Part shown: piece after piece, positions 10,067-19,029 of the stretch | How the letters are laid out: every line of letters begins with the position of its first letter | How positions within the stretch are numbered: the first letter of the stretch is position 1 | Assembly (NCBI RefSeq): GCF_026151205.1 | Contig: NW_026971843.1 | Span: 1 to 31,072, forward strand | DNA from: Bolinopsis microptera | Taxonomy: Eukaryota; Ctenophora; Tentaculata; Lobata; Bolinopsidae | Length of the DNA: 31,072 nucleotides | Reading direction: 5' to 3' | Notes under the pieces: model-generated | What the model was told of the DNA's origin: nothing | Databases searched by the model: none | What the model saw: only the letters and a program-made list of their open reading frames with translations | Position numbers and translations under genes: made by a program

Positions 10067-10401
10067 GACGCAGCAACGAACCAACATCCTCAAACAAAGA
10101 ACAGTATGATTTGGTCTCGTTTAAACCGAAGGGTCATGGTCAACCCGAAGCACAGATAACTTTCAATAAGAAAGATAACAATCAATATTATGATGGGTCA
10201 TGGGACGATGAATCGTATCCTCAGGATGATACAACAGCTGATTATGGAGCAGCTGATTATAACCACGATGAATACGATGAATACGGCCAGATGGTTGTGC
10301 CGAAAGGTTTGACTCTTCAGAGACATTTCGTCAACGAAACGGAACTTGACGATACCATTCTAAATATGGCTGAAGAGGAGTATGAGTGGAACAGTTCATA
10401 A
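10067..10401 (+). CDS. terminal exon: acidic, Tyr-rich cytoplasmic tail
   Basis: The acceptor TTTTCATTACAG ends at 10066. Phase 1 entry (G|GA) matches the donor at 4354, which shows that the exons on both sides of the 5.7-kb intron belong together. It encodes about 111 residues starting RSNEPTSSNKEQYDLVSF and ending MAEEEYEWNSS with TAA at 10399. The middle is rich in Asp and Tyr (ADYGAADYNHDEYDEYGQ). YDLV fits a YxxPhi sorting or SH2-binding motif (inference). There is no kinase or phosphatase domain, so signalling, if any, would go through adaptors. It has no frame breaks, unlike the acidic 5' exon. Confidence 0.75.
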
Positions 10402-10700
10402 GATGATATTTAGAGACTTGACATGTCTGACTAAATCACATGCTATCAGTTTTTGTTATTATCGGCTATGCTATGATCGGTGAAATGAAGATGGTTGTTT
10501 CGCGTCCATCTTAACTGGTCGCCCGGAGCATTTAAAGCTGATGTCACTGTCAGCATTCAGTTCATATCAGTGTTACTGTTTTATATTCTTACTGTTTTTC
10601 ATCTAGCTACGGTATTTAAATTGGAGGAGGAGTCAAAATGATACCACAATCAACGGAAAAATACCAACATTTTAATGAAAACTGCAATAAAAAGCTGCGC
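10402..10700 (+). other. 3' UTR of the membrane-protein gene
   Basis: Non-coding sequence after the stop, AT-rich with no repeat that I can see. It ends near a candidate polyadenylation signal. Confidence 0.5.
10686..10691 (+). terminator. AATAAA polyadenylation signal
   Basis: AATAAA in the context GCAATAAAAAG lies 285 bp after the stop codon of the terminal exon. It is the first canonical hexamer after the stop that I noticed. Confidence 0.45.
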
Positions 10701-10819
10701 CGCAACAGCTCACAGCAATTGCATTATGTATCAGTATGTACTACGGCTTAATGACGTCAGCATTTGCCAGACCCCCTCCCCCTTTGTATTGCCTTCTTAA
10801 AACCCCCATACTTTATACT

Positions 10820-12172
10820 TGTAGCGCGATGCGTTACTGTGCCGCGCCGCGCACTCAATAAGGCTTCTCAATAAGGCCACTCAATAAGGCTTCTCTCAGA
10901 TCGTTGACGGATGTTACGCGTCTAAATTTCTTCGAAGTAGCGCGCGCCGCTTTCTTCTCGAAATGTTAATGGCCCGACGGCACGAGCTACGAAGTAGCGC
11001 GCGCCGGGCCAGATCATTAACAATGGTCAATCAGATCGGCGAGATGCGCTACTGTGCCGCGCCGAGCTGCCATGAATTGACATCGTCAATTAAACTTAAT
11101 ACTAGGTAGTGCGCCATCGACAGTGAGCCGCGCGTGCCGACTGTAGGATGGTTTTTTAGCGCTAATTTCGGCCAGCACAATTTTCTTCAAACAAATAAAT
11201 ATTAAGTATCCTTCCCGACCTCCGATCGCAACAAAAATTGGTAAGCTTACTCATAGACTTACAAGGAAGGTGTCCGAAAAGTTTAAAGCATATCCAACCA
11301 TCAGACATTATGTTACAGCTAAAAGTAGCGTATTTTGCTCCATTTTGATCACTATATCAACTCCGATATCCACCAAATTTTTCGGACAGTTGTGAAAGCC
11401 CTATTGGAAGGTCTTCGCCAATTTTCAAAATGATCTCATTCAAGGAACTGAAGATATATCCAAATAATACGACAAAAATCAACGAATTTGGTCAAATTTG
11501 GTCAAATTACGCGAGTTTTACAGCTAATTTTGCTCCAAAAGCCGCGCACCATCAAATATGGCACCTAGGCGATTAGTCGAAACTCACTGATCTTTCCAAA
11601 AAAGGTATGACAAATTTAGTATTGTGAAAATTCTCACAGTCTCTAGAAAACAATGGTACAAAAAATTTCAAAATCCGAGCAAGTTTATTTTTATGGTGCA
11701 CCCCCTATTAATACATACCCCTGGCCGGCAGGATCCTGTCAGCCAGCTATAATAGGGGTATAGAATTGAAATGCTGAGGGAGGGGGTATAGGCAGGGAAG
11801 ATTATTGTGTGATTGATTTAATGTTTAAGCAGTTCGTCAACAAAGTTCAGTTCAAGTACTAATATTAAGTTGACCATTGTTAATGGTCTGGCCCGGCGCG
11901 CGCTACTTTGTACTTCGAAGAAATTTAGACGAGTAACATCCGTCAAATATTAAGGAAATTAGCGAAGTTTTATTGTTGGTAAAATTGATTTGAAGCAGAA
12001 TAGCTAGATTCGGCGTAATGACAGGCTGAGCGCGGCCCAGTTAAGGTTTACTTGTCCATTGTTAATAGATTAGCCGGCCGGCGTAGCACTTGCCTCGGGC
12101 TAACATTTGCATTTCGAGAAGAAAGCGGTGCGTGCTACTTCGGAGAAATTTAAACGAGTAACATCCGTCAAC
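10820..12172. mobile_element. relic of the fold-back family, inverted modules
   Basis: Sequence at 10826-10860 and 11038-11098 matches the right arm of the large element at about 9533-9575 and 9600-9660. The examples are GATGCGTTACTGTGCCGCGC and GAATTGACATCGTCAATTAA. The relic is itself inverted: 10990-11030 pairs with 11871-11920, and 10903-10975 pairs with 12106-12171. The spacer is about 850 bp with no recognisable gene. A small tandem repeat (CAATAAGGC, three copies) is at about 10856-10890. The right end runs directly into LINE ORF1. Confidence 0.65.
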
Positions 12173-12186
12173 AGTCAAAGCACAAA

Positions 12187-13791
12187 GTGCAAAGATTTAA
12201 AAAAGATTTAACGGGTGATACTCGTAAAATATCTGTTCCAGATATTACGAAACAGATAACCTCCCTTGAGGATAAACTTACTTCCCTGATTGCAGACACA
12301 GACAGAATCAGTAGCAGCTACAATCTGATTGCTGAGAGAGTGGTGGCCTTATCAGATATCAACACAGGTCTCACGCACTTGAATCTGCAACAAGACAAGA
12401 CCAATTCAACGCTGAAGGCCTTATCAGAGAAACTCGAGAGCATAACAACCACGGCCACATCACAACCACAACATGTTGCTACGCCTCCTCCTCCTCCTCC
12501 TCCTCCTCCTTCTTTTCACGTGTTTGAGCCCCCTGCAGTCCCATCCGGTATGGTCCCGGCAGTAATTATCAACGATTTGATTGATGAACACGCTGCGCAG
12601 CCCATTGTTGACTTCCTAACAGCCACTGAATTTAATGATGAGAATGGTCACTCAGTGAAATCGTTTGGCCATCCATATTCTTATGTAGGGTCAAAAGCGA
12701 CCACTAGTCCGCCTATCATTCCTGAAGCCTTGCAACCCCTAGTGGATTCGATCAATAAGATGCAGGCTGAAGAGTTCTACAAGAGCTATCCCGAGCTGAA
12801 GAAGAAAGGAGCAGCACCAGTTATCAACTCCTGCTTGGTCAATCGATACGTTGGTCAGGAGAGCTTTCTACCAGAACACTCGGATAATGAGATCACAATC
12901 CACCCCGAATCGTCAATTTATACGATCACAGTGGGTGAACCTTGTGAGATCTTGTTTGCTGACAGAAGCTCCAAGACTGACAGTCTCAAGTTAGACTGCG
13001 GTGACAGATCAATGTACCGAATGACTCGGCGATCGCAGGACTTCTTCTCGCACCGAATAGAGAAGGGCTCTGTCGAGAAAGGAGTGCGATACAGCCTCAC
13101 TTTCCGATCAGTTAGTTGGAAAAATCGCAACTCAACATGCATAGTCGGTGATTCCAATACTGGCCACCTTGCCTTTGGAACTAGCAAACTAAACTCGTTT
13201 GGTGAGCTAATGCCGGGTCAACGGTTCTGGGCCGCTACAATGGAGGACATCAAGCCTGAGTGGTGCTGTGGCTACAACAACATCGTAGTATCTTGTGGCA
13301 TTAACAATCTAAAAAAGAACGATGTTAGAAATCAGGAGGACATTGATCGGCTGTTTCAGCTGTATAAGTCTAAAATTAACGAAATTAGACAAGTTAATAG
13401 TAGTATTAAAATTTTCATTGTTCCGATACTGCCTACCAAGTCTAACGAGCTTAATAAAAAAGCTTTGTATTTTAACTCACGTATATTCAATGATTTAGAT
13501 CAGCCTAGTTTGGGTGTATCACATGTCCGCGGTCTCGATGACTTCTTAGATCGCAACTGTTTGCTGTCTGAGAAGCTATCGAAGAAACTTGATAAAAACC
13601 GTAGACTTGATTTGTTGCACCTAAATGAGGCTGGTGTTAAACGATTTGCGGCTATTATTAAGAAAGCTATATTTAACAGGCTAAATAGAGGAGCTGAAAT
13701 AAGGAGGAGGACCCGAACCCCTAGCAAGACACAGAACGAGCCGATATCGCAAGCTGCAAGCTTACCTAGTCCTGATGATCGCCAGGTATGA
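12187..13791 (+). CDS. LINE ORF1: coiled coil, AlkB-like dioxygenase, SGNH esterase
   Basis: 534 codons; the frame is open from 12154 without an ATG, so the true start is missing. Residues about 15-90 are heptad-like (coiled coil, probable oligomerisation). Pro-only tract at 99-108. Residues about 122-310 match AlkB-family 2OG-Fe(II) oxygenases: NSCLVNRY at 214, iron ligands H231-x-D233 (HSDNE) and H289 (FFSHRIE), and the oxoglutarate-binding signature R301-YSLTF-R307. Residues about 316-495 match SGNH hydrolases: GDSN at 321 with nucleophile S323, GINN at 371, and D475-LL-H478. The C-terminal tail is basic (RGAEIRRRTRTPSK). Esterase domains are known in CR1 ORF1 proteins; the fused AlkB domain is the unusual part. 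A role in removing alkyl or methyl marks from the element's RNA or cDNA is inference. All key residues are present, so the domains look functional. Confidence 0.85.
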   Translation: MQRFKKDLTGDTRKISVPDITKQITSLEDKLTSLIADTDRISSSYNLIAERVVALSDINTGLTHLNLQQDKTNSTLKALSEKLESITTTATSQPQHVATPPPPPPPPPSFHVFEPPAVPSGMVPAVIINDLIDEHAAQPIVDFLTATEFNDENGHSVKSFGHPYSYVGSKATTSPPIIPEALQPLVDSINKMQAEEFYKSYPELKKKGAAPVINSCLVNRYVGQESFLPEHSDNEITIHPESSIYTITVGEPCEILFADRSSKTDSLKLDCGDRSMYRMTRRSQDFFSHRIEKGSVEKGVRYSLTFRSVSWKNRNSTCIVGDSNTGHLAFGTSKLNSFGELMPGQRFWAATMEDIKPEWCCGYNNIVVSCGINNLKKNDVRNQEDIDRLFQLYKSKINEIRQVNSSIKIFIVPILPTKSNELNKKALYFNSRIFNDLDQPSLGVSHVRGLDDFLDRNCLLSEKLSKKLDKNRRLDLLHLNEAGVKRFAAIIKKAIFNRLNRGAEIRRRTRTPSKTQNEPISQAASLPSPDDRQV

Positions 13792-14423
13792 TCAACAAAA
13801 TCTTGAGAGAAAACTGTAACCATTGCCTGAAAAATGTTTACATGGGTCAGCCGTTGTTTGAGTGCAGTAGATGTAATTGTATTGCCCACTCAAAGTGTTT
13901 TTCACAATCAAAAGCACAAATTATTAATGACAACTTCTATTGCTTTTCATGCAAAGACAAAATAGTACACAAGTATAATCCCTTCAAACACTTTATAGAT
14001 GACACAACCTCACCAGAAGCACATGACGAAACATATAAAATATCCTCAATCTTAGACAAATGCCAAGCTTATTCTGCTAATGAAATCAACTCATCGCATG
14101 GAGAAAACCTTAAAAAGTTTTCAAGCTCCTACTTTCTTAACATTGATGGCAATAAAAGCAATTTTGATAGTCTATTAACTGAACTGCACCGCATTAACCA
14201 AAACTTCACCGTAATAGGTTTATCAGAAACTAACATAGGTCCTGATGAAAGCACCGTGTATTCAATTCCTAACTACAATAGTTTTTACCAGAATACTGTA
14301 GGTAATAAATCCAAAGGAACTGGTGTAGCATTATATGTTCAAGATAGACTTAGCAGTATTGTGAAGTGTGAACGAACTTGCGTCAGACGTAACCGAGAAT
14401 TTAGAATCACTATTCGTAACTAG
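13788..14423 (+). CDS. LINE ORF2, first part: PHD finger and N-half of APE endonuclease
   Basis: Starts at an ATG that overlaps the ORF1 stop (ATGA, 13788-13791). A C4HC3 PHD finger is visible: C10-x2-C13-x12-C26-x2-C29-x4-H34-x2-C37-x14-C52-x2-C55. The APE-type endonuclease then begins: YFLNIDGNKSNFDSL, the catalytic-Glu motif GLSETN, and GTGVALYVQDRL. The true frame is lost near 14360 by a 1-nt indel. After it this frame reads a nonsense tail to the stop at 14421, while the endonuclease continues in frame 1. The opposite-strand ORF here is a shadow. Confidence 0.8.
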   Translation: MINKILRENCNHCLKNVYMGQPLFECSRCNCIAHSKCFSQSKAQIINDNFYCFSCKDKIVHKYNPFKHFIDDTTSPEAHDETYKISSILDKCQAYSANEINSSHGENLKKFSSSYFLNIDGNKSNFDSLLTELHRINQNFTVIGLSETNIGPDESTVYSIPNYNSFYQNTVGNKSKGTGVALYVQDRLSSIVKCERTCVRRNREFRITIRN

Positions 14424-15945
14424 TCGTAAAAACTCAGAAGAAGTAACTTTTGGGGTTATTTACCGACCACCCAGTGGTAATTTTGCAAGCTTCCTGACAG
14501 AATTATCCAGAATACTCCAGATATTGCCTAAAAGATCTGCATACATAATGGGAGATTTTAACGTCAACCTTCATGCTAATAGTAAAGAAGTTAACAATCT
14601 CGAGGAGATAATGTTTAGTGCTGGTTTCTCACCTCTTATATCAACACACACGCACGAGAAACCGGGATGTAATCAAACGTGTATTGACAACATTTACACA
14701 AATTATATTAACAAGGTTGTTGCCTCAGGTACAGTATCTGACAGAATCTCGCATCATCTGCCAGTTTTCCATATTTTTGAAGACTTAGCTGTAACTAACT
14801 CTGAACCTCAAGTTAAACATACCCAATATTATTATTACAGTGAATCGAACGTTCGACTTCTTGTTTCGTCTTTAAACCAAGATTTCTCTGAGCATCCACC
14901 AAGAAACTTTAATGAATTTCATGACACATTCAAAACGAATCTAGACAAATCATGTAAACTCAGTAAACCTAAAGTCTCCAAAAGAACGCCAATTAGAAAT
15001 CCGTGGATAACAGGAGGATTAATCGCGTCTATAAATAAAAAACATGAGCTGCACGACCACTGGCATAAAGCGAAAAGAGAGAAATGTTTGCATAATCCAG
15101 GTAAATTTTGTCGTGAGATCAAGGAAGCCTGTCACTGCAATCCTTGTAATGATGCCAGGGAAAAGCATGCTAATTTTACTGACAAACGTAGGAGAGTTAA
15201 ACACGTAATACGACTAGCTCAACGCCACTACACGTGCAACAAAATTGAGGAGTGTCAGGGTGACAGTAAAAAAACCTGGCAGTTAATTAATAAAGTGCGA
15301 GGAAAGCAAAATAAGCAAATGAAACCGTCATTCATGATAAACAATGAGCGTGTTATTTGTCGACGAGTTATTGCTCATGAATTTAACAAGTACTTTGTGT
15401 CAATCGCCTCCAATCTGAACGAGGTCTATGAGAGGAGGATTGATGAAGATCCTATAATTGCTAAATCATTCACTGACTACTTGCCACAGTCCTGTCCATC
15501 AAGTATTTATCTCGCTGAATGTACAAGCTCTGAAATAATACAAATTATAAGTGAATTTAATAACGGTAAAGCTAGCGACATACCGGCACATGTAATGAAG
15601 CAGTGTAGTCAAACTATATCAGAACATCTTGCCAGAATTTATAACAATTGCATGAATGAAGGTGTCTTCCCTGATCAACTGAAAACGGGTAAGATAACCC
15701 CGATATATAAAAAAGAAGATGAGGAATTACTCGAGAATTACAGGCCAGTATCAACATTACCAGTATTTGGCAAAATATTTGAAAAAATTATTTACAGTAG
15801 ATTATACAACTTTTTCTTATCTCGAGGAATAATATTCGAAAATCAGTTCGGCTTTCGAAAAAACCACTCGACAAGTCATGCTCTTAATTACTCCGTAAAT
15901 CATGTCGAAGAAAAACGGAATAATAAAAACCACGTATTAGGAATT
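14368..15945 (+). CDS. LINE ORF2, middle part: APE endonuclease C-half and RT fingers
   Basis: Continues the endonuclease in frame 1 after the frameshift. GVIYRPPSGN, then GDFNVNL at about residue 62. The final motif reads SHHLPV at 128 where the family has SDHLPV, so a catalytic Asp is His. A linker follows with an extra Cys-rich segment at residues 240-270 (CLHNPGKFC...ACHCNPC). The RT begins with KKTWQLINKVRGK, EFNKYFVSIASNL, GVFPDQLKTGKITPIYKK, NYRPVSTLPVFGKIFEKI and FGFRKNHSTSHAL. Homology stops at HVLGI (15945). The same reading frame continues into the inserted repeat for 23 codons and ends at 16017. Confidence 0.85.
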
Positions 15946-15947
15946 TT

Positions 15948-17499
15948 ACCAAAACCCATAATCATGGGTAGAGTGGACCGCTGTCAGTGTCTCTCTTTCC
16001 CAAACAAAAGGAAATGATATTACTTTGATTGACCGTTCTCAAATGCAAAATGATACCGAGAATGAAATCGGTCGCTCGCTTTTCCCATTCATTCACGGCT
16101 TACGAATTGTAATAAGTTTCGATTGATTACATCAATCAGATGCTGTAAAAATCTCTTTGGGTTGCGTTCGGGTCGATACCTAGTATTTCGGGGTAAGGGT
16201 GGTAGTTATTAGTATTACTTATTGAATTAGCTGAAGTTTATTGAATCTTCATTGCCGAGTACAGCTGCCTTTGGGTAGTTTTTCTTAATCTATTACAATT
16301 GTAAATGAATGGGAAAAGCGAGCGACCGATTTCATTCTCGGTATCATTTTGCATTTGAGAACGGTCAATCAAAGTAATATCATTTCCTTTTGTTTGGGAA
16401 AGAGAGACACTGACAGCGGTCCACTCTACCCATGATTATGGGTTTTGGTAAAATATCATCTCTTTTTGATTATAATGTCAGGGTCCTTTATAAAGTCGAA
16501 ATATAAACTGATATCTTCATTAATAAGGAGGAAGTTTCAACGATTTCGAAATCTATCCTTTAAAAACATTTCCTTGTGTTTAGGGAAGCATATCGGTCGA
16601 TCACTGACTGAATATGCCACTTAATACTCATTCAAGTTGGCATTAAATTCATATATAATGACATTAAACTGTCGTGGCAAAGCAGAATTTGTTGGAAATC
16701 ACGAATGAGCAAAATTCTCACCTTTCGCACGTGCAAACTTTGAGCAGACGTTGCGTGCGCATCCAATATTGAATCGCCGTAAATTTTTGCATGTAATTGT
16801 TTTATATATAGCTTGATAAGCATGCAAAGTTTCAAAGTATTTTAAGAAGAACTGTAATCACAACGGCACTCTAAAGTTGACAGAAAATGACGAAAACAGC
16901 AATTTTCAGTGATTTTAGCGATTTTCTATCAATTTGGGCGTGTCCCAACGTGTGCAACTTTTCGATTTTCAACTTTAAAACTAGCCTATGACACAATTTA
17001 TACCTATAGGAAGCAGAACTGAGCTCCACAACCCAAGGCATGGCCCAACACCAGAGAATACTAAATCGCAAAATTGACGTTTTTATAAAATAATTCTTCA
17101 AAAAAGCACAAACTTCAATGACGAATATCTTTATGAAGGCAAGCTAGAAAAACTTTCCGGTAGATTTTCAGATTGCTTGAACAATTATCTAAGATGAAAA
17201 TTTCCTCAGATTTTGAATAAAATTACTCCTTAATGGTTTAAAATTAATTTTAAAAGTTATTACTTTGTCAAAAATCAAGTTTTAAAAACGGTTAACTTGA
17301 TGACGTCATCAAGGGGTGTTTATGACGTCATATAATTTTTGTATACAATGTAAACTAAAGTATAAACAATTATTTGCAAGACCTGTGGTCGGAAATGGCT
17401 GTATCTTTTATACTTTTAAATCTATGGACAATTAAATACAGGCTACAATTGACTGGCAAAGCGTCTATCCCTGAATATATATATGTATATATGTATTTG
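15948..17499 (+). repeat. tandem unit 1 (1552 bp), hairpin plus 1.05-kb block
   Basis: Starts ACCAAAACCCATAATCATGG. The first 502 bp (15948-16449) form an inverted repeat with arms of about 145 bp around a loop of about 200 bp. It is followed by a block of about 1050 bp with no gene. It contains an 18-bp perfect palindrome centred on TGACGTCA (17296-17313) and a second TGACGTCA at 17323. It is more similar to unit 3 than to unit 2 in the 1-kb block. Confidence 0.9.
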
Positions 17500-19029
17500 A
17501 CCAAAACCCATAATCATGGGTAGAGTGGACCGCTGCCAGTGTCTCTCTTTCCCAAACAAAAGGAAATGATATTAATTTGATTGACCGTTCTCAAATGCAA
17601 GATGATACCGAGAATGAAATCGGTCGCTCGCTTTTCCCATTCATTCACGGCTTACAATCAATCACATGCTGTAAAAATCTCTTTGGGTTGCGTTCGGGTC
17701 GATATACCTAGTATTTCGGGATAAGGGTGGTACTGGTAGTTAGTGAATTAGCTGAAGTTTATTGATTCTTTATTGCTGAGTACAGCTGCCTTCGGGTAGT
17801 TCTTCTTAATCTATTACAATTGTAAATTAATGGGAAAAGCGAGCGACCGATTTCATTCTCGGTATCATCTTGCATTTGAGAACGGTCAATCAAATTAATA
17901 TCATTTCCTTTTGTTTGGGAAAGAGAGACACTGGCAGCGGTCCACTCTACCCATGATTATGGGTTTTGGTCAAATATCATCTCTTTTTGATTATAATGTC
18001 AGGGTACTTTATAAAGTCGAAATATAAACTGATGTCTTCATTAATAAGGAGGAAGTTTTAACAATTTCGAAATTTTTCCTTTAAAAACATTTCCTTGTGT
18101 TTAGGTAAGCATATCGGTCTATCACTGACTGAACATAAAACATTATAATCATTCAAGTTGCCATTAAATTCATATATAATGACATTGAACTGTCGTGGTA
18201 AAGCAGAATTTGTTCGAAACCGCGAATGAGCAAAATTCTCACCGTTCGCACGTGCAAACTTTGAGCGGTTGTTGCGTGCGCATCCAATACTGAATCGCCG
18301 TAAATGTTTGCATAGCGGTATTTTATATATAGTTTGATAAGCGTGCAAAGTTTCAAAAGATTTCAAATAGAACTTGGATCACAACGGGACTCCAAAGTTG
18401 ATAAAAATCGTGGAAACACAAATTTTCAGTGATTTTAGCAATTTTTAATCAATTTCGGCGTGTCCCCACGTGTGCAACTTTTCGATTTTTAACTTTAAAA
18501 CTAGCCTAATGCACAATTTATACCTATAGGAAGCAGAACTGAGCTCCACAACCCAAGGGATAGCCCAACACCAGAGAATACTAAATCGCAAAATTAACGT
18601 TTTTATAAAATAATTTTTCAAAAAAGCACTAACTTCAAAGGCAAATATCTTTATGAAGGAGTAAGATAAGAAAACTTTCCGGTAGATTTTCAGAATGCTT
18701 GAACAATTATCTAAGGTGAAAATTTCCTCAGATGTTGAAAAAAATTACTTTTAAATGGTGTAAAATCAATTTTAAAAGTTATTACTTTGTCGAAAATCAA
18801 GTTTAAAAAACGGTTAACTTGATGACGTCATCAAGGGGTGTTTATGACGTCAAATAATTTTTTTATACAATATAAACTAAAATGTAAACAATTATTTTCA
18901 AGATCTGTGGTCGGAAATGGCTGTATCTTTTATACTTTTGAATCTATGGAAACTTAAATTTAGGATACAATTGACTACATTTGACTGTCAAAGCGTCTAT
19001 CCCTGAATATGTATATATATATGTATTTT
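17500..19029 (+). repeat. tandem unit 2 (1530 bp)
   Basis: Same organisation: hairpin 17500-17970, then a block of about 1060 bp. It differs from units 1 and 3 by scattered substitutions and small indels. The palindrome CTTGATGACGTCATCAAG is at 18818-18835, followed by a second TGACGTCA. Confidence 0.9.
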
